Assembly: GCA_022340755.1 (NCBI GenBank)
Contig: JAJDNI010000010.1
Span: 1 to 56,765, forward strand
From: Gemmatimonadota bacterium
GTDB lineage: Bacteria; Gemmatimonadota; Gemmatimonadetes; Longimicrobiales; Gaopeijiaceae
DNA length: 56,765 nt
Direction: 5' to 3'
The notes beneath the pieces were generated by a model that ran no database searches, was not told where the DNA came from, and saw only the letters and a program-made list of their open reading frames with translations. This document shows positions 34,428-43,715 of this stretch, piece after piece. A program made the translations under genes and the position numbers. The first letter of the stretch is position 1. Each line of letters starts with the position of its first letter.

Positions 34428-37007
34428 ATGGACAGCCCTCCCGATATCAAGGCCGCGCTGAGCGACCGGTACGTCATCGACCGAGAGATCGGCGCCGGTG
34501 GCATGGCCGTCGTCTACCTGGCGCATGATCGCAAGCTCGAGCGCGACGTCGCGCTGAAGGTCCTGCGCCCGGAGCTGGGCGCGGTTCTCGGAGCCGAGCG
34601 ATTCCTGGCAGAGATCAAGATCTCCGCCCGCCTCGACCACCCGCACATCCTCACGCTCATCGATTCGGGCGACGCGGAAGGCATGCTCTTCTACGTGCTG
34701 CCGTTCGTGCGAGGTGAGAGCCTCCGGGAGAAGTTGAAGCGGGAGCACCAGCTCCCTCTCGAGGAGGCCCTGGCCATCACCAGGCAGGTGGCCAGCGCCC
34801 TCGACTACGCCCACCGGCAAGGCCTCGTCCATCGGGACATCAAGCCGGAGAACATCCTCCTGCAGGAGGGTCTGGCGATGCTCACCGACTTCGGCATCGC
34901 TCTGGCGGTGAAGGAGGCCGGCGGCAATCGCCTCACCCAGACGGGCCTGTCCCTGGGCACCCCCCAGTACATGAGCCCGGAGCAGGCCACGGGCGACCGG
35001 GGGGTCGACATCCGCAGCGACGTGTACTCGCTGGCGGCGGTCCTGTACGAGATGCTGGCCGGCGAGCCTCCCGTGGGCGGCGGCTCGGCCCAGGCGATGA
35101 TCGCCAAGCTCATGACCGAGAAGCCGACGCGAGTCCGGGTGATCCGCGACACGGTGCCGCTGTCCGTGGACAACGCCATCAACAGGGCTCTCTCCAAGAC
35201 CCCGGCGGATCGCTTCGCCACCGCCGAGGACTTCGTCCGGGCGCTGGAAGCGCCGGTCGAAGTGGAAACCGGCGCCTCGAAGGGACGGCGGGGCTTGCTC
35301 GCGGCGGCGGCTGCCGTGGTCGTGTTGGCGGGCGCCGCCGGCGCGTGGGCGCTCCTGGGTGGGGGCTCGACGCCGGAGACCCGGGCCACTCTCGGCCAGA
35401 AGACACAGCTCACGGTGGCGGGTAGCGTGCGCGTCCCCGCAATCTCCCCCGACGGGAAGCAGCTCGCCTATCTGACCCGCCACTGTGACGGGGGTGACTG
35501 CTCCTACTCCGTGGTGGTCCAGGACGTCGGCGGCACCACCACGCGAGACATCCTCGACGGCGCCACCGCCGCATACTACCTCGGCTGGAGCCCCGACCGG
35601 CGCAACCTCCTCTTCAACGGCACCGTCGACAGCCGCTACGGCACCTACATGCTGTCCGCCCTGGGCGGCGAGCCGCGCTTCCTCACCTCTGGAGCCGCGG
35701 CCTTCTATGCGGGGGGGGACTCCCTCCTGATGGGAAGCTCGGACGGGCCGGACTCCCAGTACTGGATGCGGGTGGCGGGGCTGGACGGCATCGTGAAGGA
35801 TAGCATCCGCGTCCCCGGCCCCGGACAGGCGCTGGCCTCCATCTCGGTGGTGCCGGGCACGCAGTGGATCCTCACGCTGGTGATCCAGGCGCCCCACGGC
35901 CTCTGGCAGGTCATCGACCGCTCGGGCAAGGTCATCGACCACGTCGTGAACGCGTGCACCTGCGGGGGCATCGCCACCCGGGACGCCGTCTGGTTGGACC
36001 GCGCCGGCGACGCCGTGGGCGAGTCCATCGTGCGCATCTCCCTGGACCGGAAGACGGGCAAGCTGGGCACCCGGCAGGACACCATGATCACCGGGCTCTT
36101 CACGAACGTGTCGTTGACGGACGACGGGGCCAACATGGTCATGGACGAAGGCACCCTGGACTACAACGTCTGGTCCCTGGACATGGCCGACGCCCTGAAG
36201 GGCTCGCTGCCCAAGGACCACCACATCGCCCAGGCCTCCAGCGCGGTGTACGCCGACGTGTCGCCGGACGGTGAGCGCCTGCTCATGTCCCGCGTCGTGC
36301 CCACCGGAGGCGGTCATACGGAGCGGCGCTACAGCGTCGCTTCCTTCGGGGGCGGGTCCGAGACACCCATCGGCGGTACCGGCACCATGCTGGGTGCCGG
36401 CTGGGCGGACGCGACGAGCCTGGTGATGGTGTCGCGAGCAGCCGGGCAGGTGCGGCTGGCGTTGGCGGACGCGAGCACCGGCGCGGAGCGCAACGTCCTG
36501 GAGCTCCCGGATTCCACCATCGGATACGCCACGCCGCTCCCTGATGGCTGGGCCTGGATCAACACCGCAGGTGACAGCGTCGTCGTGCGGCAGGGTGACA
36601 AGACCCGGGTGATCCCCAGGCCGAAGTGGTACGGCCGGCTCTTCCAGCTCGAGAAGGACCCGGCGGGTGACCGCCTCTTCTTCGTGGGCTTCAACGCGGC
36701 CACCGGCGACACCCTCGGTCTATCCGTCATGAACCTCGCCGACGGATCGACGGAGCAGTGGGCCAAGGAGTTCGGTGAGGTGGCCCACATCACCCCGCTC
36801 TCCGGGGGTGGCGTGCTCTTCGTGGTGGATCGCACCCAGGAGTCCAAGGAGCTCCTACGGGTGGACGGACCGGGGGAGATCCGGAGCCTGGGCACGCCGC
36901 CGATTCCGCTGCAGGCCATCTCGGTGTCGGCGGACCTGAAGCGCGCCACGGTGGTGCAGAGGGACTACCGCGCCGACGCCTGGATGTACCAGGTGAACGG
37001 GAACTGA
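34428..37007 (+). CDS. Membrane Ser/Thr protein kinase with C-terminal propeller-like region
   Basis: 859 residues. The kinase domain has IGAGGMAVVYLA, VALKVLRPE, HRDIKPENILL, TDFGIALAV and MSPEQATGD. A transmembrane helix (LLAAAAAVVVLAGAAGAWALL) lies near 290-310. The outer part has the start of a PD40-type propeller (VPAISPDGKQLAYLTRHCDGG, GWSPDRRNLLFNG, DVSPDGERLLMSR). The repeats are more degenerate than in the kinase at 375-3065. A Cys-rich loop, HCDGGDCSY, may hold a disulfide. No Shine-Dalgarno precedes the ATG; a TAGTAA box lies about 15 bases upstream, so the transcript may have a very short leader. The C45 gene ends 50 bases earlier and the POT gene converges. Confidence 0.91.
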   Translation: MDSPPDIKAALSDRYVIDREIGAGGMAVVYLAHDRKLERDVALKVLRPELGAVLGAERFLAEIKISARLDHPHILTLIDSGDAEGMLFYVLPFVRGESLREKLKREHQLPLEEALAITRQVASALDYAHRQGLVHRDIKPENILLQEGLAMLTDFGIALAVKEAGGNRLTQTGLSLGTPQYMSPEQATGDRGVDIRSDVYSLAAVLYEMLAGEPPVGGGSAQAMIAKLMTEKPTRVRVIRDTVPLSVDNAINRALSKTPADRFATAEDFVRALEAPVEVETGASKGRRGLLAAAAAVVVLAGAAGAWALLGGGSTPETRATLGQKTQLTVAGSVRVPAISPDGKQLAYLTRHCDGGDCSYSVVVQDVGGTTTRDILDGATAAYYLGWSPDRRNLLFNGTVDSRYGTYMLSALGGEPRFLTSGAAAFYAGGDSLLMGSSDGPDSQYWMRVAGLDGIVKDSIRVPGPGQALASISVVPGTQWILTLVIQAPHGLWQVIDRSGKVIDHVVNACTCGGIATRDAVWLDRAGDAVGESIVRISLDRKTGKLGTRQDTMITGLFTNVSLTDDGANMVMDEGTLDYNVWSLDMADALKGSLPKDHHIAQASSAVYADVSPDGERLLMSRVVPTGGGHTERRYSVASFGGGSETPIGGTGTMLGAGWADATSLVMVSRAAGQVRLALADASTGAERNVLELPDSTIGYATPLPDGWAWINTAGDSVVVRQGDKTRVIPRPKWYGRLFQLEKDPAGDRLFFVGFNAATGDTLGLSVMNLADGSTEQWAKEFGEVAHITPLSGGGVLFVVDRTQESKELLRVDGPGEIRSLGTPPIPLQAISVSADLKRATVVQRDYRADAWMYQVNGN

Positions 37008-37032
37008 CGGGAGGGGGCGGCCGGAGTCTTCT

Positions 37033-38505
37033 CTACGCCGTCTCCTCCCACGGCCCTTCGCTCACGGCCGACAACCTCTTCATGGTCGGGATCACCGCCG
37101 CCGCGATCACGGTCCCGACCACGGCCACCATGCCCAACTTCGTGAAGAGGTTCGTGTACAGGGGCAGCGACTGCACGGGACTCGTCACGCTCTCCGGCAC
37201 GCTGGCGTAGGTCGCGACGTAGCTCCCCAGGTACTGCGAGATCCCGGTGGCGAGGAACCAGACGCCCATGATGAAGCCGCGCAGCGACGGGCCGACGTAG
37301 CGCGCGATCACGGCGAGGCCGAGTCCGCTGATGAGCAGCTCTCCCAGCGACTGGAAGCCGTAGCCCGTGATCATCCACCAGAACGAGACCTTGCCCTCGA
37401 CCGCGAAGCGCCCGCTGAGCCCGTAGATGAAGAACCCGAGGCTCAGGACGGCGAAGCCCATGGCGAACTTCGTGGAGATGTGGAAGTCTCCGCCCTTCCC
37501 CTTCCCGAGGCGCGTGTAGAGCCAAGCGAGCCCCGGGCTCAGGATGAAGATCCAGATCGGATTCAGCGCCTGGACCTGCCCCGCGGGGACGTGGTAGCCG
37601 AAGAAGTTCAAATCCACGTTGCGGAGCGAGAAGAGGGTGAGCGACGTCGACATCTGCTGATAGAAGATGAAGAAGAGCATGCCCAGGCCGGTGAGGATCA
37701 GCACGGCTATGAGGCCCTTCCGCTCACGCTCGCTTCCCCGCTCCATCATGACCCAGAAGATGGCGAGCATGGCGACGAACCCGAGGATGACGGTTCCCCG
37801 CGCCACCATGAGGTTCTGAATGATGAACGTCACGAGCACGACGCCGATGGCGAGTCCGATGAGGACCAGCACCAGGCGCTTCACGACGAGGGGCTGGAAG
37901 TCGGGCTCGGAGCCCACGTGCCGCAGATAGCGCCTCATCGCGAAGTAATTGAGGAGGCCAACGACGAGCCCGGCCGCGCAGACCGCGAACGCCATGTGCC
38001 ATCCGAATTTGATGGCGATGAGCGGCGTCGCGAGCTGCGACGCGGTCGCACCGATGTTGACCGCCATGTAGTACATCGTGAACGCGCTGTCGATCTTCGC
38101 GGAGTCGCCCTCGTAGAGCTTGGAGATCATGTTGGCGGGGTTCGCCTTGAAGACGCCGCCGCCCACCGCCACCAAGCCCAACGCGGGGAAGAGAAGCCCG
38201 GGGTGGTTCGGAATCGCCAACCCGATGTATCCAAGGGCGAGGATCAACGCCCCGAGGACCATCGTGCGGCGGCTTCCCAGGAGCTTGTCGCCGATCCAGC
38301 CGCCGATCGCGGGAACGGTGTAGGCGAGAGCCGCGAAGGCGCCGAACGTGAGATTGGCCCGGTCGTCGGTGTAGCCGAGCTTCTGCACCATGAAGAGGAC
38401 GACGACGGCCGTCATGCCGTAGTAGCCGAACCTCTCCCACAGCTCGATGAGGAAGAGGGTCGTGAAGCCCATCGTCCGGGAAGGCGCCTTCGCCTCTGTC
38501 GTCAT
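37033..38505 (-). CDS. POT-family proton-dependent oligopeptide transporter
   Basis: 490 residues from the ATG at 38505. The family signatures ELWERFGYYGMTAVVVLFMV (ExxER-type motif in TM1) and FTMYYMAVNIGATASQLATP (PTR2 motif region) are clear. About 14 hydrophobic spans are present. POT/PTR transporters bring in di- and tripeptides with protons. Together with PepD, PepT and the M24 enzyme in this window it gives a full import-and-digest route. The promoter element at 38544-38589 matches the one before the M24 gene, placing GATAAT 45 bases before this start. Confidence 0.94.
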   Translation of the reverse strand: MTTEAKAPSRTMGFTTLFLIELWERFGYYGMTAVVVLFMVQKLGYTDDRANLTFGAFAALAYTVPAIGGWIGDKLLGSRRTMVLGALILALGYIGLAIPNHPGLLFPALGLVAVGGGVFKANPANMISKLYEGDSAKIDSAFTMYYMAVNIGATASQLATPLIAIKFGWHMAFAVCAAGLVVGLLNYFAMRRYLRHVGSEPDFQPLVVKRLVLVLIGLAIGVVLVTFIIQNLMVARGTVILGFVAMLAIFWVMMERGSERERKGLIAVLILTGLGMLFFIFYQQMSTSLTLFSLRNVDLNFFGYHVPAGQVQALNPIWIFILSPGLAWLYTRLGKGKGGDFHISTKFAMGFAVLSLGFFIYGLSGRFAVEGKVSFWWMITGYGFQSLGELLISGLGLAVIARYVGPSLRGFIMGVWFLATGISQYLGSYVATYASVPESVTSPVQSLPLYTNLFTKLGMVAVVGTVIAAAVIPTMKRLSAVSEGPWEETA

Positions 38506-38543
38506 GTTCGTTTCCCCATGTCCGTGGATTGTCGGCGGCAACG

Positions 38544-38589
38544 CCCGACATTATCCCTCGCGGCGCCGCCCGGCGCCACTACCCGACGG
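38544..38589 (-). promoter_or_regulatory. Shared 46-base promoter element, copy 2 (POT transporter)
   Basis: The minus strand has GAGGGATAATGTCGGG with GTGGCG upstream, and the same length and spacing as copy 1 at 32542-32587. The two genes encode a peptide importer and a cytosolic peptidase, so a common regulator or sigma factor is plausible. Confidence 0.6.
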
Positions 38590-38700
38590 TTGCGATGCCT
38601 CCCGGCGCCTCGGATCCGACGCGCGAAACCGCACAACGGCCTGGCCGTAATGAGGATGGCGGGTAGGATGTCACTCATGGAACACGACAGGGAGGACGGG

Positions 38701-39282
38701 ATGATGAAGAGGTTTGTCGGCTGTGCATTCGTGGCGTTGATCGCGGCAGGATCGGTACCGAGTGTCTTGCGCGCGCAATCCAGCGCTCTCGACCGGGGGC
38801 ACTTCCTGGTGGACGGCCAGGCCAGTCTCGTCAGCGGGGGAAGCAAGGGGTCTGACGGACGTTCCACGTCCTTCTCCCTGTCACCGAGCGTGCTCTACTT
38901 CGTCCACCCGGGAATCGCCTTGGGGGGATCGGCCCAGCTCGGACACACCAGTGGGCGCGGCTCCACCTCCTCCATTTACAGTCTGGGCCCGCAGGCCGTC
39001 GTCTACTTCGGTGACGAGACCGCCTCGGTGCGGCCGTTCGTCCGCGCGGACGTCGGGATCGGCCGGACTAAGAACTCTTCCACGGGAGCCTCGGGGTCAT
39101 TCACCCAGCAGGTGAACCTGACCCGTGTCGTCGCTAGCGCCGGGATGCTCGACCTGCTCACCTCCAGCGTGGGCATCCACGGGGAGATCTTCTATCGGCG
39201 TGACTCGTACGGTGGCGACGCGGATACCTGGGCCGACCAATTCGGCGTCGGGTTCGGGTTCAGCATCTTTCTGGGCGGTTGA
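38701..39282 (+). CDS. Small outer-membrane beta-barrel protein
   Basis: 193 residues from the ATG at 38701, with GGGAGG 9 bases upstream. The signal peptide ends at VLRAQS. The mature part shows regular amphipathic strands (HFLVDGQASLVSGGSKG, FSLSPSVLYFVHPGIALGG, SIYSLGPQAVVYFGD, VRPFVRADVGIGRTKN) and ends in QFGVGFGFSIFLGG, like 8-stranded barrels of the OprF/OmpA-N type without a peptidoglycan domain. The function is unknown. A GGGTAGGAT box at 38661-38669 may be its promoter, and a very similar box precedes pepT. Confidence 0.8.
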   Translation: MMKRFVGCAFVALIAAGSVPSVLRAQSSALDRGHFLVDGQASLVSGGSKGSDGRSTSFSLSPSVLYFVHPGIALGGSAQLGHTSGRGSTSSIYSLGPQAVVYFGDETASVRPFVRADVGIGRTKNSSTGASGSFTQQVNLTRVVASAGMLDLLTSSVGIHGEIFYRRDSYGGDADTWADQFGVGFGFSIFLGG

Positions 39283-39423
39283 GGCGACGAGCTCCCCGTT
39301 GGCCGGAACCGCGGTCGCGGCGCTCGAACGCAGACGTTCGAACGTCGCGGTCCACTGGGGGTGGCGCACGGCGGCCTCCCGGGTAGGATACGTCACTGAC
39401 CACATCTTCCCCGGGAGCCCACC

Positions 39424-40689
39424 GTGCGCGCCTTCGATGATCCGTCCGTCGTCCTGACCCGAACCCGCATCGTGGAGCGCCTCCTCGACTACGTGCGCTT
39501 CGACACCCAGTCGGACGAGAACAGCGACACGTGTCCCAGCACCGCCAAGCAGCTCGAGCTGGGGCGTCGGCTGGTGGACGAGCTGAAGGAGCTGGGACTC
39601 CAGGGCGTGGGGGAGGACGAGGTCACCATGGACGAGAACGGCTACGTCCTCGCGGAGCTTCCCGGTACGGCCACGGGACGGGTGGGCCTCTGTGCCCACA
39701 TTGATACTGCCCCGGCGTTCACCGGTGCCGGCGTCAGCCCGCAGCTCGTGGAGAGCTACGACGGCGGAGCTATCGAGGTAGGGCACGGCGTGGTTCTGGA
39801 TCCCGCCGACACCCCCGAGCTCGCAGACTGCGTCGGCGACACGATCATCACCACCGACGGGAGCACGCTCCTGGGCGCCGACGACAAGTCCGGCATCGCG
39901 GCCATCATGGGCGCGTTGGAGATCCTGTTGCAGGAGCCGGACATCCCGCGGCCCACGGTCCGCGTCTGCTTCAATCCCGACGAGGAGATCGGCCGAGGGG
40001 CCGACCGCTTCCCCATGGAGCGCTTCGACTGTCCCGTTGCCTTCACCGTCGACGGCAGCTTCACGGGCGAAGTCAACGTGGAGACGTTCTCCGCCGACAA
40101 GGCCGTCGTCACCCTCAAGGGTGTCTCGGTCCACCCCGGCACGGCCCGGGGCAAGATGGTGAACGCCCTCACATGGATGGGGAAGCTCCTGGACCGCCTG
40201 CCCATGGGCGAAGCGCCCGAGTGCACGGACGGCCGCCAGGGCTTCTACCATCCCATCGTGGCGTCGGGCGACGCCGCCGCGTGTACCCTGCAGCTCATCG
40301 TCCGGGACTTCGACACGGAGGCCCTGGAGGAACGGGACCGCAGGCTGGAGCGGATGTGCGCCGGGCTCATGGCCGAAGAACCCCGCCTCGACGTGAAGGT
40401 CGAGATCACGGAGCAGTACCGGAACATGTACGACGTGCTGAGCGGCTACCCCGAGGTGGCCCAGAGGCTGGAAGAGGCGGTGCGTGCCGCCGGTATCGAG
40501 CCCCGGCTGGAGCCCATCCGCGGGGGCACCGACGGATCACGGCTCACGGAGATGGGGATGCCCACGCCCAACATCTTCGCCGGGGGCGTCAACTTCCACG
40601 GACCCTCGGAGTGGATCTCCACCCGCGTGCTGGCCCAGTCAACGTGCACGATCCTGAACCTCGTTCAGTTGTTCGCGGAAGCGGAGTGA
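39424..40689 (+). CDS. pepT: Tripeptidase T (M20B)
   Basis: 421 residues, close to the usual 410. GTG start with GGGAG upstream. PepT marks are present: RFDTQSDENSDTCPST at the N-terminus, GLCAHIDTAPAF (His, Asp), GADDKSGIAAIMGAL (bridging Asp), CFNPDEEIGRGADRF (Glu pair), VDGSFTGEVNVETFSADKA and a C-terminal AGGVNFHGPSEW with the last His. It removes the N-terminal residue from tripeptides in the cytosol. The M28 gene starts 35 bases later, so the two are probably one transcript. Confidence 0.96.
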   Translation: MRAFDDPSVVLTRTRIVERLLDYVRFDTQSDENSDTCPSTAKQLELGRRLVDELKELGLQGVGEDEVTMDENGYVLAELPGTATGRVGLCAHIDTAPAFTGAGVSPQLVESYDGGAIEVGHGVVLDPADTPELADCVGDTIITTDGSTLLGADDKSGIAAIMGALEILLQEPDIPRPTVRVCFNPDEEIGRGADRFPMERFDCPVAFTVDGSFTGEVNVETFSADKAVVTLKGVSVHPGTARGKMVNALTWMGKLLDRLPMGEAPECTDGRQGFYHPIVASGDAAACTLQLIVRDFDTEALEERDRRLERMCAGLMAEEPRLDVKVEITEQYRNMYDVLSGYPEVAQRLEEAVRAAGIEPRLEPIRGGTDGSRLTEMGMPTPNIFAGGVNFHGPSEWISTRVLAQSTCTILNLVQLFAEAE

Positions 40690-40724
40690 GCGAGCTCCGT
40701 ACCGCAGCCGACCCTGGAGGATTC

Positions 40725-42152
40725 ATGCGCCCGACATTCCTGCCCGCGGCTCCCGCGCTGCTTCTCGCGGTGCCGCTCGTATTCGCCGTGCCCTCCCCCT
40801 GCGCCGCGCAGGCCACCGGATCGGGGATCGCCCGTCAGTACAAGGCTGCGGCCGATCGCATCATTGCCGCCGCCATGTCCGACACCGTCGCGTACAGCCG
40901 TCTTGCGACGATGACCGACAGCTACGGAAGCCGGCTGAGCGGCTCGCCCGGGTTGGAGCATGCCATCAACTGGGTGCTCGCCCGAATGAGCGACGACGGC
41001 TTCGCCAACGTGCACGGGGAGCCGGTGATGGTCCCGCACTGGGTCCGCGGCGAGGAGTCGGCCACCCTCGTGTCACCGAGGCCTTGGAAGCTCCACATGA
41101 TCGGGCTCGGTGGGAGCGTCGGGACGCCGCCGGACGGAATCACCGCCCCCGTGCTCGTCGTAAACAGCTTCGACGACCTGACAGCCCACGCGGCCGAGGC
41201 GAAGGGTAGGATCGTCCTGTTCGATTCGCCCTTCCCGACGGACGTCCCACCGATGGAGGGTTACCGGATCAACGTAGCCTACCGCGGGGGCGCGGCATCG
41301 GCGGCCGCCAAGGTAGGCGCGGTAGCGGCGCTCATCCGGTCGGTGACGCCGTACTCCCAGCAGACGCCCCATACCGGGTCGCTCCGCTATCAGGCCGGCG
41401 TGCCGAAGATCCCGTCGGCGGCCCTGACCGTCGAGGACGCCGAGATGCTGCACCGCATGCAGGACCGCGGGCAGCCCATCGAGGTTACGCTCAAGATGCA
41501 GGCGCACATGCTCCCCGACGCCCCGTCACGGAACGTGGTGGGCGAGCTGCGTGGGTCGGAGAAGCCAGATGAGGTGGTCGTGCTCGGTGGCCACATCGAC
41601 TCGTGGGACGTGGGCGAGGGAGCCATGGACGATGCGGGCGGCTCGTTCGCCGCATGGGAGGCAGTGCGTCTCATCAAGGAATTGGGACTCGAGCCGCGCC
41701 GCACCCTGCGGGTGGTCATGTGGGTGAACGAGGAGAACGGCGGTCGCGGCGGCCGCGCGTACCGCGATCAGCACATGGCGGAATTGCCGAGGACGGTGGC
41801 CGCCATGGAGTCGGACAACGGGGTGTTTCGCCCGTACGGGTTCCGCTTCCAGGGTACGCCTGCGGGGCTGGCGGTCGCCAAGGAGATCGGCACGCTCCTC
41901 GACGGGATCGGTGCGGGCTCGGTCGAGATGGGCGACGGCGAGGCCGACGTGGGCCCGACCATCAGCACCGGTGTACCGGGCTTCGCGCTCAACGTCGACG
42001 ACTCGACCTACTTCCGGTACCACCATACCGACGCCGACATGATGACGGTGATCGACCCGAAGGACTTCCGACGCTGCATCGCCACGATGGCGGTGATGGC
42101 GTACGTGTTGGCGGACATGCCCGATGCTCTGCCCCGCGCGGGGGCGCGATAG
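40725..42152 (+). CDS. Secreted M28-family zinc peptidase with PA-like insert
   Basis: 475 residues from the ATG at 40725 (GGAGG 4 bases upstream). The signal peptide ends at PCAAQA. A PA-type domain (about 120-260) precedes the catalytic part, which has GGHIDSWDVGEGAMDDAGGS (His, Asp, bridging Asp), WVNEENGGRGGRAYRDQH (Glu pair region) and FRYHHTDADMM (last His). The build resembles glutamate carboxypeptidase II and plasma-type carboxypeptidases. It follows pepT, so it may feed peptides to the same pathway from outside. A 10-bp hairpin near 42319-42353 may end the transcript. Confidence 0.93.
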   Translation: MRPTFLPAAPALLLAVPLVFAVPSPCAAQATGSGIARQYKAAADRIIAAAMSDTVAYSRLATMTDSYGSRLSGSPGLEHAINWVLARMSDDGFANVHGEPVMVPHWVRGEESATLVSPRPWKLHMIGLGGSVGTPPDGITAPVLVVNSFDDLTAHAAEAKGRIVLFDSPFPTDVPPMEGYRINVAYRGGAASAAAKVGAVAALIRSVTPYSQQTPHTGSLRYQAGVPKIPSAALTVEDAEMLHRMQDRGQPIEVTLKMQAHMLPDAPSRNVVGELRGSEKPDEVVVLGGHIDSWDVGEGAMDDAGGSFAAWEAVRLIKELGLEPRRTLRVVMWVNEENGGRGGRAYRDQHMAELPRTVAAMESDNGVFRPYGFRFQGTPAGLAVAKEIGTLLDGIGAGSVEMGDGEADVGPTISTGVPGFALNVDDSTYFRYHHTDADMMTVIDPKDFRRCIATMAVMAYVLADMPDALPRAGAR

Positions 42153-42318
42153 CCGCACCGTTTCGGGCGAAGGGTGCCCCTGTGCACCCTGGACCGACGA
42201 ATACGCGCGTCGCACGAGCTCCTGGTCGCCGAAGGTCGCCGACGCGGGCTGTCTCCGCGCGGCCTGCGCCCTGGACCTACCGTGTCGGCTCTGCCACCTG
42301 TCTTACGCTCTTGAAGGC

Positions 42319-42353
42319 GGGGCGGGAGGCTGGGGCCAGGTGACTCCCGCCCC
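42319..42353 (+). terminator. Candidate hairpin terminator after the M28 gene
   Basis: Arms GGGGCGGGAG and CTCCCGCCCC (42319-42328 and 42344-42353) with a 15-base loop. No T-run follows, so it is weak. Nothing else stands out in the 252-base gap to the PH-domain gene. Confidence 0.4.
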
Positions 42354-42404
42354 GGATCGTGGAGGCCGGCGAGGCCTCTTTCGGCCAACGGGAGGCCCAA
42401 GGCG

Positions 42405-43427
42405 ATGCAGGAGAGTGCAGCACGGCGTACGATCACCCCGGCTCTCGAGCCGGGAGAGCAGGTGCAGTGGTGCGGAGCCCCGGTGGCGGGCCGGATCGCG
42501 ACTCGGCGAGTCGGAGGACTGTTGCTACGGCTCGGCGTCTTTGCCGCCGTCGTCTATTGGCTCATCCCGTCCTCGCACGAGTCAACCGGTGCAGACGTCG
42601 GAACCTTGTTCCATTCTCTGGTCCAGGCGGCTTCGAGAGACGCGAGACTCCTCGTTCCCGCCGGCGTCTCTGCCGCCGTTCTGCTCGGCCTCCTGGCCCG
42701 TCTGGTGCTGGATCGCCGGCGGCTGAGTCACACGGCGTACGCCATCACGGACCGTCGCCTGCTCGCGGTGGTCGGCCTCAGGGGCAAGGTCCCGTGGTCC
42801 ATCGGGCCTGAGCAAGTCGCCTACGTCAAGGTGAGGGGCCTGGGCGGCGGGATGGGTGACGTGCGCTTCAACCACTACCGCCAGGGCCGGGGATCACGGA
42901 ACACGAACCGCCTCTACACGTTCGAGCGCCTGGAGGACCCGGACCGGCTCGCGCGCCGGGCACGCACCTGGCTGGCGGAGCGCGAGCCCGCTGCGGTAGC
43001 GGAGGCGCGCGACCTTCGGCGGGTGACGGATCGGGACCTGGGCTTCGAGCTTCAGGTTCCCGCGAGCTGGAGGGAAGGACCGGCCCCGGACGACGACACC
43101 TCGTTTCACGTCCTCTCCGAATCGAGCGGCGTCCGCTCCCAAGAAGCTGAGAAGAGCCGACACGTGCTCGCGCTCTACGGCCCCCTCGGCGCCGCTCTCG
43201 CGCTCGAAGTGGCGCCCGCCGGGACGTGGACGCTGGAGCAGACCGAGATCGGTGCACACGGGCTCGCTCGGCTGTTCCTGAAAGTGGTCGAGGGTCCCGA
43301 AAAGCTCCGCGATGGACCGGCACCCGGTTTCAGGGTGACCTGCCAGACGAGGCGGGTCCAGCGCATGAGGGACGTGCTCGAGGACGTGGTGCGAAGCCTC
43401 GAGCCTGTCACCTCTCGGAGGGCGTAG
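42405..43427 (+). CDS. Membrane protein with bacterial PH-like domain
   Basis: 340 residues. It starts with LEPGEQVQWCGAPVAG, then two hydrophobic spans (LLLRLGVFAAVVYWLI and LLVPAGVSAAVLLGLLARLVL). A bPH-type segment follows: AYAITDRRLLAVVGLRGKVPWSI and the loop RLYTFERLEDPDRLARRARTWL. The C-terminal 130 residues (LGFELQVPASWREGP, LALEVAPAGTWTLEQTEIGAH) form an unassigned alpha/beta part ending SLEPVTSRRA. Such proteins are usually uncharacterised inner-membrane proteins. GGAGGCCC lies upstream of the ATG. It has no clear operon partner; the next gene is 288 bases on. Confidence 0.78.
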   Translation: MQESAARRTITPALEPGEQVQWCGAPVAGRIATRRVGGLLLRLGVFAAVVYWLIPSSHESTGADVGTLFHSLVQAASRDARLLVPAGVSAAVLLGLLARLVLDRRRLSHTAYAITDRRLLAVVGLRGKVPWSIGPEQVAYVKVRGLGGGMGDVRFNHYRQGRGSRNTNRLYTFERLEDPDRLARRARTWLAEREPAAVAEARDLRRVTDRDLGFELQVPASWREGPAPDDDTSFHVLSESSGVRSQEAEKSRHVLALYGPLGAALALEVAPAGTWTLEQTEIGAHGLARLFLKVVEGPEKLRDGPAPGFRVTCQTRRVQRMRDVLEDVVRSLEPVTSRRA

Positions 43428-43715
43428 GCTACCGAGTAAGACCAGGGTAAGGGCTAGATCAGGGGGGCCGGCCAGATTGGGACCGGTTCGCGGTCCCTCC
43501 CCCGTAGAGCCCCCGAATCGAAGGTCCTCTGGACTTTCGGCGGGTCGGGCGGCGCGCCCGTCGTCAGAACGACGCCGATCTTGACCAGGCGCATCGTGGG
43601 GATGACGGCGGACGCGTCGCCCAGGTCGCCCGCGAACAGCCGATCCACCCGCCTTCAGGCTCACGTGACCGTCGGCGGTCGTACCCGAATCCCCACGGCA
43701 CCTGAAGAGGCATCC

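Noticed and set aside
34374-36317. A 647-codon minus-strand open frame opposite the kinase at 34428
   Set aside because: Antisense shadow of a complete kinase domain; His/Gly/Arg-rich with no fold.
43454-43648. A 64-codon minus-strand frame between the PH-domain gene and the TPR lipoprotein
   Set aside because: No ribosome site, no recognisable motif and no conserved context. It could be a degraded remnant, but I cannot support it.
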